From Thermogemmatispora sp042408735 (GTDB taxonomy: Bacteria > Chloroflexota > Ktedonobacteria > Ktedonobacterales > Ktedonobacteraceae): a stretch of 64,000 bases of DNA. A model generated the notes under the pieces. It saw only the letters and a program-made list of their open reading frames with translations. It was not told the origin of the DNA and searched no databases. Below are positions 26,678 to 35,621 of this stretch, piece by piece. Location of the stretch: positions 37,521 through 101,520 of the forward strand of contig NZ_JBHOQV010000198.1 in the NCBI RefSeq assembly GCF_042408735.1, read 5' to 3'. The position numbers and the translations under genes are program-made. Position 1 is the first letter of the stretch, and every line of letters starts with the position of its first letter.

Positions 26678-26747
26678 CACTAGGGAAAGGGGAGATTCTG
26701 TTTTCTTGCTGTCTCTTCTGGAAAGAGCAAGTGAAGAGGAGGGCGGA

Positions 26748-27962
26748 ATGAGCCGCTTGCGAGAACTGCGCACACAGCAGTTTGCTAGCTTAAGAGAGCA
26801 AGCGAGTAAGATAGGAATCGCGGTGGGAACCTTACTGGCGGCAGAGCATGGAAAGCCCTTGCGAGCGGACACGATCCAATTGATTTGTCAGTACTATGGC
26901 AAGACCGAGACGGAACTGGGGCTGATCCGTCAGCGGCGGCAGAGCAGAACAGCCCCGAAGGAGGACGAGATGCAGCGGCGAGAAGCATTGACCCTGCTGG
27001 CGGGCGGCAGCGGGTTGGCGCTGCTGGCTGGCACAGGCAGTCTGAGTCTGACGAGGGAGGAAGAACTCACGATAGCACGCACCCTGGTGGGAGCGCTGTG
27101 GCGGACGTCTTTGTCGGAAGACGTGGAGACGGTGGCGCAGGTGACGGGGTGGTTGCTCAAGTTTCTGGAGAGGGACCCTGGTCTGCTAAAGACGTCGAAA
27201 GAGGCAGCTCAGGTAGCAGCGGAGGGGCATCTAATTGCTGCGATAGCGGCGCGGCACCTGTTGCAGCCAGGGGAGCGGCTGCGCCATTTGCAAGAGGCCG
27301 AGCGCTATGCGTGTTTAGCGGGAGCGCCGCTACTGCAGATGGCAGTCTACTCTTACCTTGGCTATAGCTATAATTTCAATCTCGCCCCGGGGATGAAAGG
27401 TTATAAACCACAGCCGGAGACTGCGCGCTTGTGGTTCCAGCGCGGGTTGGCAGTCAATGGAGGGCCAACCTCGTCAGCAATGGAAGCAACCTTACTCATG
27501 GGACAGGCTGAAGCTCATAGCCTCTTGCAGGAATACAGAGCGGCGGTAAAGGCCCTGGGGCAGGCTGAGATGCGCTATGCTGCGACCGTACCTGCTAATG
27601 ACCCCGGCTATGCCCTTGCCGATACGCCGCCCCATAGTGTACCGTTATGGAAAGCGCGAATATTCCTCAATTTAGGGCGAGTAAGGGAGGCTTTGGAAGC
27701 ACTGGAAGAGAGTCAGCGGCTCTATCATACCGAATGGCGAGACGGGAGAGGGCTGGTCGACCTGCACCCACAGAGGATGGCAGTGGCGTTGGCATTGGGA
27801 GATCAAGACCTCTTTGTGGAGGCGCTGCAGGCGAGTATCGAGGGAATACAGCGTAGCAAAAGCCGCTATGGGCAGGCGGAAGTCAAGCAGTTGCTCAAGC
27901 AAGGGCAGACTCGCTGGCCACAGACGAAGCAACTCTCTGAATGGGAGGCGCTGATTGAATAA
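26748..27962 (+). CDS. HTH-TPR regulator (XRE-like N-terminus, tetratricopeptide-type body)
   Basis: A 404-aa regulator. Residues 1-60 form an XRE-like HTH (MSRLRELRTQQFASLREQASKIGIAVGTLLAAEHGKPLRADTIQLICQYY). A linker with the Tat-like string RREALTLLAGGSG follows, then about 300 residues of helical pairs of TPR character (HLQEAERYACLAGAPLLQMAVYSYLGYSY, LWKARIFLNLGRVREALEALEESQRLY). Such architecture recalls RRNPP sensors that bind peptides. GAGGAGG precedes the chosen ATG. It is divergent from the minus-strand cargo operon and followed by a methyltransferase 29 bases downstream. Ligand unknown. Confidence 0.82.
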   Translation: MSRLRELRTQQFASLREQASKIGIAVGTLLAAEHGKPLRADTIQLICQYYGKTETELGLIRQRRQSRTAPKEDEMQRREALTLLAGGSGLALLAGTGSLSLTREEELTIARTLVGALWRTSLSEDVETVAQVTGWLLKFLERDPGLLKTSKEAAQVAAEGHLIAAIAARHLLQPGERLRHLQEAERYACLAGAPLLQMAVYSYLGYSYNFNLAPGMKGYKPQPETARLWFQRGLAVNGGPTSSAMEATLLMGQAEAHSLLQEYRAAVKALGQAEMRYAATVPANDPGYALADTPPHSVPLWKARIFLNLGRVREALEALEESQRLYHTEWRDGRGLVDLHPQRMAVALALGDQDLFVEALQASIEGIQRSKSRYGQAEVKQLLKQGQTRWPQTKQLSEWEALIE

Positions 27963-27991
27963 TCAGCATAGCTGAATGCAAGGAGAGCACT

Positions 27992-28864
27992 ATGGAGTCA
28001 ACCAACGAGAGCAGGCCCAAGCAGAACACCTATGTGATCGATCCAGAGAACGCTGGTGAGTTGGCGCGCCTGATGCACCAGGACCAGATGCTGACCCGAG
28101 GCATGGGGGGTCTTTTCCCCGAGTTTCCTGGAGGGCCGCCACTGCCTGATGGGGGACGGGTGCTCGACCTGGCCTGTGGTCCGGGTGGCTGGGCGTTGGA
28201 AGTGGCCTTTGCCTATCCCAAAGTAGAAGTGACCGGCGTCGACATCAGCGAGGGCGTTATCGAGTATGCGCGGGCGCAGGCCTGGTCGCGCGGTCTGGAA
28301 AACGTCCACTTTCGGGTGATGAATGTCATGGAGCCGCTGGACTTCCCCGATGCCTCTTTCGACCTGATCAATGGGAGGCTGCTCTTTGGCTTCATGCTGC
28401 CGGATGCCTGGCCGCGGCTGCTCTCCGAGTGCCGGCGCCTGCTCAAGCCGGGTGGCATCGTCCGCCTGACCGAAGCAGAGACGCCGCTCTCTACCAGCCC
28501 GGCGCTGGAGCGCCTGCATGCGCTGTTCTGCGAGGCGCTCAAGAAGGCGGGCCAGAGCTTCTCGGCAGACGGGCGCCATGTGGGCATTACCCCAGTGCTG
28601 CCGCGGCTGGTGCGCCAGGCGGGCTTTGTCGAGGTACAACAGAGAGCCAGCGCTGTCGAGTGGTCGATGGGAACCGAGGCCCATTATACCGTCTTCAAAG
28701 ACTATCTGATGTTCCTGGAACTGATCCAGCCCTTTTTGGCCAAGATGGGAGTGGGCACGCCCCAGGAGCTAGAGCATTTAGCTCAGCTCGCTGTGGCAGA
28801 GATGCAGCAAGACGAGTTCTGTGCCCTGTACATACTGCTGACTGTCTGGGGGTATCAGCCCTAG
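27992..28864 (+). CDS. Class I SAM-dependent methyltransferase (UbiE-like), element cargo
   Basis: A 290-aa methyltransferase with VLDLACGPGGWALEVAFAYPKVEVTGVDISEGVIEYARAQA (motifs I-II), FRVMNVMEPLDFPDASFDLINGRLLFGFM (motif IV region) and LLKPGGIVRLTEAE. It differs from the other two methyltransferases in the window and resembles small-molecule enzymes of the UbiE/COQ5 type. AAGGAG precedes the ATG. It forms a two-gene unit with the HTH-TPR regulator upstream. Substrate unknown. Confidence 0.88.
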   Translation: MESTNESRPKQNTYVIDPENAGELARLMHQDQMLTRGMGGLFPEFPGGPPLPDGGRVLDLACGPGGWALEVAFAYPKVEVTGVDISEGVIEYARAQAWSRGLENVHFRVMNVMEPLDFPDASFDLINGRLLFGFMLPDAWPRLLSECRRLLKPGGIVRLTEAETPLSTSPALERLHALFCEALKKAGQSFSADGRHVGITPVLPRLVRQAGFVEVQQRASAVEWSMGTEAHYTVFKDYLMFLELIQPFLAKMGVGTPQELEHLAQLAVAEMQQDEFCALYILLTVWGYQP

Positions 28865-28984
28865 AGCTGATAGGGTGATCTTCTAAAGGGTGGTTCGTCT
28901 GGCTCTTCCTGTGGGCCGCGAGCCACCTTTCCTCTATTTTGGGACAGCTCATCGTTGCTGAGATTGCTATAGTCATTTTCTTAT

Positions 28985-29014
28985 TTGCCATATACCCCTA
29001 GCTTGTGCTATAAT
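28985..29014 (+). promoter_or_regulatory. Promoter of the winged-helix gene
   Basis: TTGCCA (28985-28990), 18-base spacer, consensus TATAAT (29009-29014), pointing to the ATG at 29101. Confidence 0.65.
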
Positions 29015-29100
29015 GGATTGCAAAGTAAAACCTTTATTCGCTCTTCGTAATTTTAGTGCACAAGTAAGAATTGGTATTACTGTTTAATTTGGTGATAGCG

Positions 29101-29439
29101 ATGATTACATCAAGCTTCAATATAGTAGAGGATATTAAGTTAATCGACCCATTTCATGGACTGCTTGCAAAAAATCAGCCTGTCAAGCTCAGCCCAACGG
29201 AATACGAGATCTTCAAGATCTTGTTCAAACATTTTCCTGATCCGGTACCCGATCAGGTTTTAATAGAATCCCTCTTCTTTTCAAAACTAAATAGTAAACT
29301 TGACCCTCTTGATATCGTATATGCGAGGTATCTCCTTCTTAGACATGTGGACAATTTAAGAAGAAAGTTACGAAAAGCGAAACTCCCGCTATTCGTTGGT
29401 CGTGTAGACCGCTATGGTTATGTCCTGTGTCACTCTTGA
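29101..29439 (+). CDS. OmpR/PhoB-type winged-helix DNA-binding protein, no receiver
   Basis: A 112-aa protein made of a Trans_Reg_C-like domain: PVKLSPTEYEIFKILFKHFPD, VLIESLFFSKL, YARYLLLRHVDNLRRKLRKAKLPLFVGRVDRYGYVL. The pattern of recognition helix followed by a wing ending in GYVL is typical. No phosphoacceptor domain precedes it, so it acts without a partner kinase or reads a different signal. The ATG at 29101 has only a weak RBS. It lies just upstream of the transfer operon and has its own promoter and terminator, suggesting a regulator of transfer genes (inference). Confidence 0.75.
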   Translation: MITSSFNIVEDIKLIDPFHGLLAKNQPVKLSPTEYEIFKILFKHFPDPVPDQVLIESLFFSKLNSKLDPLDIVYARYLLLRHVDNLRRKLRKAKLPLFVGRVDRYGYVLCHS

Positions 29440-29482
29440 GCACGTCTGTGATTGCAGCTCTGGCATTTCCGCTGATAGCCTT

Positions 29483-29530
29483 TATGCCGGTCTCCTCCGC
29501 ACAAGCGTGGAGGAGACCGGCATACTTTTT
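29483..29530 (+). terminator. Rho-independent terminator after the winged-helix gene
   Basis: A 16-bp perfect stem (29483-29498 with 29509-29524) is followed within two bases by CTTTTT. It separates the regulator gene from the transfer operon starting at 29671. Confidence 0.88.
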
Positions 29531-29670
29531 ACGGAACACTGCTAGAAAAAGAGGGAAGGATTCCGCAAGAAGCTTCTTGTCTTCTCTAGACGCCTCCTTG
29601 CTACTCTTCTATCCAGGCTAGATCAAGAGTCTCAAGAACGCAAAGACAGAAGCAGAGGAAGGAGGCTGTT

Positions 29671-30993
29671 ATGGTTCAGGCTATCATAGTGGCCGTCCTC
29701 TTGATGGGTAGGCTGCTCTCGGCGTTTTCCATCGATTCCACTTCGCCTCAAGGGCAGGTGCTTGCCCAGACCTGTCAACAGTCAGGGCCGGCAGCAACGA
29801 TTTTGCCCAGGGACTTCGGCATTCCTGTGGAGGCCATTAACCCCAAGTATCTTCATACCATCCTATGTGAAGATCCTTTGAATGACATGGTGGGATCGAC
29901 CTGCCAGCCCGCCTCGGAGCTTTTCCCTGCTATTGGCTGGCCACGAGACCTCTTGCTTGACATGAACCAGGTGATCTGTGTTGGCCTCAGTCAGCCTCCT
30001 ATTGGCTCACCGGGCCACTGCTGGCTGAATGACCTCTTCCCTGGCCCACTAGAAATCATCTTCCCCTTCGATGCCTGTAAAGCCGTCGAGCAGGCGCTGA
30101 GGAGCGCCGTTGACAGCCTGGCGCAGGCTGCTCAGTGGGTACTCAATCAGGCGCACGCTTTGGCTGTGCGTATCCCACCCGAGATCACATACGAGAACCG
30201 AGTAATCCAGACAGTCTGGAAAGTGATGGTCGGAGTTGTTGACACGCTCGTGATCGGAGGCGGTGCAGCTATCCTGTGGACAGGACTGAGGTTCATCTTG
30301 AATAGATCATTCATCGAGTACGCTGACGCTGTTGAGACTATTCCCAGAATACTATTCGCTTTGTTGCTGAGTCACATGAGTCTAGTTTTGGTAAAACTTA
30401 TTATAGACTTCAATAATGCTCTTTGTGATGTGGTGGTGAACCATATTGGAATGACACCTATATCAATTGATACACCTGGAAGTGCTCCTTTTCTGTTCTC
30501 CATAACGATGACCTTGATCCGAGCGATACTCATATTCATCTTCGCGCTTGAAGCTGCTTTCCAGTGTGCAGCCGTCGCATTGGCTATTCCATTAGCCCCA
30601 TTATGCCTCTTTAGTCTATTCCATCCAGATACTGAAGGATTAGCTCGCTTCTGGCTCTCCACTTTTCTGAATCTTTGTCTGATGCGTTTCCTGCAGGTGC
30701 TTGCGCTGGTCGTTGGAGGACGCCTTGTCTCGGCGGGGCTTTTGAACAGTCAGCCGGAAGCTGAACTTCTGAACCTTCTGATCGGAACGGGGGTCTTGCT
30801 GCTAGCGGTCGCTATTCCCGGCTTCATGCGTCAGCTTGTCTTTGCTCCTTTACATGGCCTTGGGAATTTGCTCAGCATCCGTTTTGTTCCTTCCGGCTCG
30901 CCTCAAGAGACAGGTAAGCCGTCAGCTCCTCAGCAAGAGGCGGGAGTAACGATAGAGGAGATTCGCTTTGAAGAGGTGGAGGTGGAAGAGTGA
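29671..30993 (+). CDS. Polytopic conjugal transfer protein, VirB6/TrbL-like
   Basis: A 440-aa membrane protein. An N-terminal hydrophobic segment precedes an extracytoplasmic part with several cysteines (TCQQSGP, CEDPLNDMVGSTCQP, CWLNDLFPG). At least five membrane helices follow from residue 180 (VVDTLVIGGGAAILWTGLRFIL, ILFALLLSHMSLVLVKLII, LIRAILIFIFALEAAFQCAAVALAIPLAPLCLF). The tail is acidic (EEIRFEEVEVEE). Topology and position at the head of a T4SS operon indicate the VirB6-type channel subunit. AAGGAGG precedes the ATG, and its stop overlaps the GTG of the next gene. Confidence 0.78.
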   Translation: MVQAIIVAVLLMGRLLSAFSIDSTSPQGQVLAQTCQQSGPAATILPRDFGIPVEAINPKYLHTILCEDPLNDMVGSTCQPASELFPAIGWPRDLLLDMNQVICVGLSQPPIGSPGHCWLNDLFPGPLEIIFPFDACKAVEQALRSAVDSLAQAAQWVLNQAHALAVRIPPEITYENRVIQTVWKVMVGVVDTLVIGGGAAILWTGLRFILNRSFIEYADAVETIPRILFALLLSHMSLVLVKLIIDFNNALCDVVVNHIGMTPISIDTPGSAPFLFSITMTLIRAILIFIFALEAAFQCAAVALAIPLAPLCLFSLFHPDTEGLARFWLSTFLNLCLMRFLQVLALVVGGRLVSAGLLNSQPEAELLNLLIGTGVLLLAVAIPGFMRQLVFAPLHGLGNLLSIRFVPSGSPQETGKPSAPQQEAGVTIEEIRFEEVEVEE

Positions 30994-32054
30994 AGTTTCT
31001 CTTTCGATGCGTGTATGTATGCTTGCTCCTTGTTTTCCTATTCATTTGCCTGGCCGTGGTCATCATCAGCGCCTTTCTGGGGAGGATGAGTAACTCCATG
31101 AACGGTGATGTTCATGGAAGTGCAATAGTACAAGCCGCGTTAGCGATGGCAGAGCATTTGCACAATTGTGGCCCTGAAGGCTACGATCAGTGCTATGATT
31201 CTGGTTTCCCTCGGGCCGCCTTGCTCTACTGGCAGCAGATCTGCCCAGGGTGCGCTGCGTGGGCCAATGGAAATCTCCAATGCGTTATGTTCGTGGCAGC
31301 GGCATATGCGCTGGGGGGTGACCCTCTAGAAACCATCTCGAATGCTGTTGATTTCTGGCCCAATTACCAGCGTCCTGAGATGCGTGCTAAAGGATGGGTT
31401 GAGATCCCTAACGGGACGGGCTTGCCTTTGCCCGGTGACATGGTAGTGATGGCTTCTCCCTTCTTTGGGGGCGTAGGACATATAGCGGTTGTCACAGCCG
31501 TAACGCCGCCACTGGGAGGGCGTGATGGACAACTCACTTTCGCTCAGGCAAACGGGCCAGGCCCGCTCAATACCTTCCCTCTTCCACCCGATCTTCAGCT
31601 TCACACATGGCCAGGTTACACGGTGCTAGGTTATATCAGGCATCTGCGCCCTGGCTTGGTCTTGCCGTCCCTGCCTCGCTCTCCCTACGTCGCTGTAGCT
31701 TATGAAAGCGCGCTGCAAGCTGGAATTAACCCTGTCATCTTTCTAAAGCAAATCGAGCAGGAAAGTGGTTTTAACCCGCTGGCTCGCTCGCCTGCAGGAG
31801 CCGAGGGAATTGCGCAGCTTTTGCCATCAACGGCTCAGGCCCTGGGGGTTGATCCCTGGAATCCCGCCCAGGCGCTTCAGGGAGCTGCACGCCTCATGGC
31901 TCAATACCTCCATCGATATGGAGGGGACTACGCGAAGGCCTTGGCGGCCTATAACGCAGGTTCAGGCGCAGTCGATGCAGCACTGGCATATCCAAACTGG
32001 CTTGACCATCTCCCTGATGAAACTCGCCGATATGTCCTCGCTATTCTCTCCTAG
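30990..32054 (+). CDS. CHAP plus lytic transglycosylase (SLT) cell-wall hydrolase, VirB1-like
   Basis: A 354-aa bifunctional peptidoglycan hydrolase. Order: N-terminal membrane anchor (residues 5-30), CHAP-type amidase/endopeptidase with Cys98 (LQCVMFVAAAYALGG) and His164 (GHIAVVTAV), then an SLT domain with catalytic Glu258 (QESGFNPLARSPAGAEGIAQLLPSTAQALG) and LAAYNAGSGAVD. It opens the wall for the transfer channel. The GTG start at 30990 overlaps the previous stop (GTGA). This domain pair is common in monoderm conjugation systems. Confidence 0.92.
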   Translation: MKFLFRCVYVCLLLVFLFICLAVVIISAFLGRMSNSMNGDVHGSAIVQAALAMAEHLHNCGPEGYDQCYDSGFPRAALLYWQQICPGCAAWANGNLQCVMFVAAAYALGGDPLETISNAVDFWPNYQRPEMRAKGWVEIPNGTGLPLPGDMVVMASPFFGGVGHIAVVTAVTPPLGGRDGQLTFAQANGPGPLNTFPLPPDLQLHTWPGYTVLGYIRHLRPGLVLPSLPRSPYVAVAYESALQAGINPVIFLKQIEQESGFNPLARSPAGAEGIAQLLPSTAQALGVDPWNPAQALQGAARLMAQYLHRYGGDYAKALAAYNAGSGAVDAALAYPNWLDHLPDETRRYVLAILS

Positions 32055-32074
32055 GTGAGGAGAAAGGAGGAGTT

Positions 32075-32311
32075 ATGTTTCCTGAGATCACTACTTGGTC
32101 TAATAATCTTGCCGCGCTTGTCCACGCCCTGGGATTGGGGCTATTCGTTGTCGTCATGGGAATAGTGGGAATGATCTTCATGACCTCGTTCGGTAGCGAG
32201 CGGCGCAATATGCTTGCAAAGACCGCAGCTATCATGGCTGCAATTGGCCTCGGGTTCATCATTGCAGCCGGTGCGATTCAAGCAATCATCAGTCGCATTC
32301 TGGGAGGGTGA
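32075..32311 (+). CDS. Two-helix membrane protein, VirB2/pilin-like
   Basis: A 78-aa protein with two hydrophobic helices (LAALVHALGLGLFVVVMGIVGMIFM and AAIMAAIGLGFIIAAGAIQAII) separated by a short basic loop (GSERRNMLAK). Size, topology and place before VirB3/VirB4-like genes match VirB2/TrbC-type subunits. AAAGGAGG lies upstream. No cleaved signal is obvious, so pilus assembly is not shown. Confidence 0.7.
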   Translation: MFPEITTWSNNLAALVHALGLGLFVVVMGIVGMIFMTSFGSERRNMLAKTAAIMAAIGLGFIIAAGAIQAIISRILGG

Positions 32312-32317
32312 AGAGCG

Positions 32318-32698
32318 ATGAAGCTTTACAGACAAAGGGTCCCAATCCATCTAGAGGTAAAAGACCATGTGATCTTTGGCCTCACTGCACGCCAATGCCT
32401 CCTGATCGGTTCAGGACTGGCAGCAGGCTATCTTACCTTCCTCAACACCGCTGGCTGGGGGCTTTTCTTGAATGTGCTGCTCTCAGTTCTGCCGGCTGGT
32501 CTTGGAGCACTTGCAGCATTCTTTCAACCCCTTTCTAGGGGGCTGGAAGAATGGGCCATTATCTGGCTCGTCTTTGCAAGCCAACCCAGGCGCTACCTAG
32601 TTTGCGCCTTGCCAGAGCAGTGGGGCCTTTGTGAAGAGCAGGCTCTGCAAGACCTTGTTCACGCTTCAGCTCATGGGGAGGAAGAAGAGCTATGCTGA
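32318..32698 (+). CDS. PrgI/VirB3-like conjugation protein
   Basis: A 126-aa protein. The N-terminal VPIHLEVKDHVIFGLTARQCLLIGSGL is the PrgI-family pattern (PxHLxxxDxxxxxLTxRQ), followed by two helices (AAGYLTFLNTAGWGLFLNVLLSVLPAGLGALAAFF) and an amphipathic tail. It anchors VirB4 to the membrane. GGGAGGGTGA precedes the ATG; its end overlaps the VirB4 gene by seven bases, a tight coupling usual for this pair. Confidence 0.85.
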   Translation: MKLYRQRVPIHLEVKDHVIFGLTARQCLLIGSGLAAGYLTFLNTAGWGLFLNVLLSVLPAGLGALAAFFQPLSRGLEEWAIIWLVFASQPRRYLVCALPEQWGLCEEQALQDLVHASAHGEEEELC

Positions 32699-35205
32699 GC
32701 TTCCCTTTTCAGAAACCTGGTAACCTTCTTGACTTTATCCGCCTCGCTGAAGTAGCAGATCAGATGCTCTGTTTCAGAAGCGATAAGAATAACTACGATT
32801 ATGTGTCTGTGTTAGAAGTTAAGCCTATAAATTTCTCTTTAATGTCATCTGAGGAGCAGATTGCAATTTTGGAAGGGTTCCGCGCTTTCCTGAGCCGGCT
32901 CTCCTTCCCTATCATGATCCATATTCGTCTTGAGCCGTATGACCTTAGCACCTATCTTCGGCAGTTCGCAACACCTGCAGAGGAAATGAAGCAACTGTCT
33001 GAAGACCATGTTCGCTTTGTACAGAGCCTTGCTGCAAAGCGGACGTTGGTCCAACGCCACTTCTACCTGCTGGTCCCGGCAGAGCATGACAAGAGAGGCA
33101 AGACCTTGCCAGTGGAGCGGACACAGCTAGCAGCCAGCCAGCTTGATCTTCGCTGCACAGCCCTGCTAGAGGATCTCGGGCGTATGGGACTCCAGGCGAG
33201 GAGACTGCTCTCAAGGGAAGAGCTGGTTCGCTATTATCATTCCTGCCTGCATGCTGAGGCTGCAAGGCGCTATCCACTCAGCTCCCAAGCGATCGAAGCT
33301 GCAGGACGCCCAATCGTACCTAAGCTCCCAGCATTCTGGGAACGTTTGGGAGCTATGGAGGCTACTCGGAGCACAAATCAGCGCTCCTCTGAGCAGTCTC
33401 CTGTTCAGGATCACCTGGGCTTTGTCCAGCTCTGCGAGATAGTGGCTCCCAGTTACCTGGAAGTTCACCTGGATCACCTACGGGTTCATCAGTGTGACCT
33501 TGATGAGTTCATCAGAAGCTATGCCGTTATTGGCTATCCTCACGAAGTATATGGAGGCTGGCTTGATAGACTCATTCAGATCGATGAGATGGTTGATATC
33601 TGTCTCTACATCAAGCCAATCGACTCCAGCGCCTTCGTATCGCGACTCACACGTCAGCTTACGGGATATCGGGCCACTCAACTGTTGGAAGCCCGGCGAG
33701 GGCGTGCGCATGATCCTTACATTGCTGCTGCAGCCAAAGAAGTAGAGGATCTTCGGGAGAAACTGGTGAATCAGGAAGAGCGCGTCTTTCGTGTCGGCCT
33801 CTATCTCCTGGTGCGAGCCCAGGCAAGGCGTCAATTGGAAGAGCGAGCGAGCCGGCTTCTCTCTGTTCTCCATGCCCTGGATCTGCGAGCGACACCTTTG
33901 GTGATGGAGCAAATCGCCGGCTGGCAGCTAGGCTTACCGAGCGGTGTCCTTAGCTCACCGCTGAGGACTAAGGTCCTGACGACGGGAGCCTTGACTACAG
34001 CATTCCCTTTTTCCAGCCCAGGCCTGATGATGGAAGGGGGGACCCTGCGGGGCTTAGCCCCAAATGGCTCCCTGGTCATCATCGACCCGTTTAGCTCGGA
34101 GCTAGAAAATGGACATGAGGTGAAATTTGCTACGAGTGGAGCTGGGAAGTCTTACGATGAGAAAGTCAATGTGGTGAGAAATCTCCTCCTTGGGCGGGAG
34201 ATTATCGTTGTTGATCCCGAAGATGAGTATCGCCTCCTATGCAACAGGGTGGGGGGAAGCATGGTTCGTCTTTCTGATGGAGCACTCCAGTTGAATCCGT
34301 TTGAACTCCCCTACCCAATCGAAAGCAACGATCGGAACATCCTTGAAGAAAAAATACAATCACTCCTGGTACTCTTCGATCTGCTGCTTGCTGACAGGGG
34401 AGGGAGCCTTTCACAGCGAGAAAAGGGTTACCTCGCCAGATGCATTGCAAGGCTCTATGCGGAAGCAGGCATCTCCTACGATCCGAGTACTTACTGTCAT
34501 CCTGCTCCCTCGATGTGGGACTTGTATGAACTCATCAAACAAGGTGCCTGTGGCGCAGACCACTTTGAAATAGTTGACCGGCTTCATCGCTTTTTGAGCG
34601 CTTTTCCGCGCACAGGGGAAGCATCTCAGATCCAGCTTGGCAAGTCTCTCATGGTATTCAGCATCCGTGACTTGAATGCTGAGCTGCGCCCTGTCGGGCT
34701 GTTTTTGGTTACCGACTTCGTGTGGACACAGCTTCGCCGGGAGCGCCATCCTCGCCAGCGCATGCTGATTATCGATGAAGCCTGGGCTTTGCTCCAGTTC
34801 CCTCAAGGAGGGCAATTTCTCGCCAACCTCGTGCGGCGAGCAAGGAAGTATAACCTTGTCGTGCGGACAATATCCCAGGATGTGGAAGATTTCTTAACTT
34901 CAGATCACGGAAGAACTATCCTCAAGAATTCTGCAATAAAGATGCTTATGAAGCAAGACGCCACCGCGGTTGATTTAGTTTGTCAAACCCTCAAGCTCAG
35001 CGAGGGAGAACGGAGGTATCTCCTTGGAGCAGCTAAAGGAGAAGGACTTCTCCTTGTGCGGAACAGCCACATTCCTCTGAAGGTCCTTGCCTCTCAGGAG
35101 GAACACAAAGTTGCTATCTCGTCACCGCGTGAGATCCAGGCCCTGGAGCAGCAACAGGAGACTAGCTATGGAGATGCATCGCCTCAACATCTGGATTCCC
35201 GCTGA
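32692..35205 (+). CDS. virB4: VirB4-type conjugation ATPase
   Basis: An 837-aa cytoplasmic ATPase that powers the type IV secretion channel. The Walker A is FATSGAGKSY around residues 479-488, followed by IIVVDPEDEYRLLCNRVGG. Walker B is MLIIDEAWALLQ near 690, and VVRTISQDVEDFLTS belongs to the RecA-like core. The N-terminal half is a VirB4/TraC-type part. The length is usual. The gene overlaps its neighbours on both sides, consistent with one transfer operon. Confidence 0.95.
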   Translation: MLSFPFQKPGNLLDFIRLAEVADQMLCFRSDKNNYDYVSVLEVKPINFSLMSSEEQIAILEGFRAFLSRLSFPIMIHIRLEPYDLSTYLRQFATPAEEMKQLSEDHVRFVQSLAAKRTLVQRHFYLLVPAEHDKRGKTLPVERTQLAASQLDLRCTALLEDLGRMGLQARRLLSREELVRYYHSCLHAEAARRYPLSSQAIEAAGRPIVPKLPAFWERLGAMEATRSTNQRSSEQSPVQDHLGFVQLCEIVAPSYLEVHLDHLRVHQCDLDEFIRSYAVIGYPHEVYGGWLDRLIQIDEMVDICLYIKPIDSSAFVSRLTRQLTGYRATQLLEARRGRAHDPYIAAAAKEVEDLREKLVNQEERVFRVGLYLLVRAQARRQLEERASRLLSVLHALDLRATPLVMEQIAGWQLGLPSGVLSSPLRTKVLTTGALTTAFPFSSPGLMMEGGTLRGLAPNGSLVIIDPFSSELENGHEVKFATSGAGKSYDEKVNVVRNLLLGREIIVVDPEDEYRLLCNRVGGSMVRLSDGALQLNPFELPYPIESNDRNILEEKIQSLLVLFDLLLADRGGSLSQREKGYLARCIARLYAEAGISYDPSTYCHPAPSMWDLYELIKQGACGADHFEIVDRLHRFLSAFPRTGEASQIQLGKSLMVFSIRDLNAELRPVGLFLVTDFVWTQLRRERHPRQRMLIIDEAWALLQFPQGGQFLANLVRRARKYNLVVRTISQDVEDFLTSDHGRTILKNSAIKMLMKQDATAVDLVCQTLKLSEGERRYLLGAAKGEGLLLVRNSHIPLKVLASQEEHKVAISSPREIQALEQQQETSYGDASPQHLDSR

Positions 35206-35620
35206 TCTTGCTTTCTACCTCAAAGAGCGAGCAAGGCAGGAACGAAAACCGGTCAATCAGCTCGTAGCTGATCTCATCAGGAAGGAGAGAATGGGGGGCC
35301 TCCATGACTCGCTCCAACCGCTTGTCACAACCGCTTGTCTGGAGGCTCTGAATCAAGCGAGGAGCCTGCTTGAGCTGCAAAGCAGGCTCCTCGCTCTCCA
35401 AGACTTCCTGACGGAAATGAAGCTACGCCAGGAGCGCGGATATGACCGGCTTGCAGCGCTCGTCATCCGAGCGATTCGTGAGGGTGGGCTAGCCCGCCGG
35501 CTAGCGTATGCCACCCTCGCAAAAGATGACCCGGATTTCGCGCTTGATGCTTACAACGACGCGAAGGCTAAGGTGGGAAAGGACCTTGCCAGCCGCTTCA
35601 GTGAGGAGGACTCAGTATAG
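35168..35620 (+). CDS. Ribbon-helix-helix protein, relaxosome accessory candidate
   Basis: A 150-aa protein beginning MEMHRLNIWIPADLAFYLKERARQERKPVNQLVADLIRKER, a ribbon-helix-helix pattern (beta strand RLNIWIP, then two helices). The rest is helical and charged. The ATG at 35168 has AGGAG at 8 bases; the gene starts inside the end of virB4 and ends one base before the relaxase start. Position next to the relaxase suggests an oriT-binding accessory like MobC/TraY (inference). Confidence 0.75.
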   Translation: MEMHRLNIWIPADLAFYLKERARQERKPVNQLVADLIRKERMGGLHDSLQPLVTTACLEALNQARSLLELQSRLLALQDFLTEMKLRQERGYDRLAALVIRAIREGGLARRLAYATLAKDDPDFALDAYNDAKAKVGKDLASRFSEEDSV

Positions 35621-35621
35621 G

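Noticed and set aside
26950..27060. Tat signal peptide in the HTH-TPR regulator (RREALTLLAGGSG)
   Set aside because: It lies behind an N-terminal DNA-binding domain, so export is implausible.
28885..28945. Terminator after the UbiE-like methyltransferase
   Set aside because: The inverted repeat (AAAGGGTGG.../...CCACCTTT) is imperfect with internal mismatches, so I did not call it.
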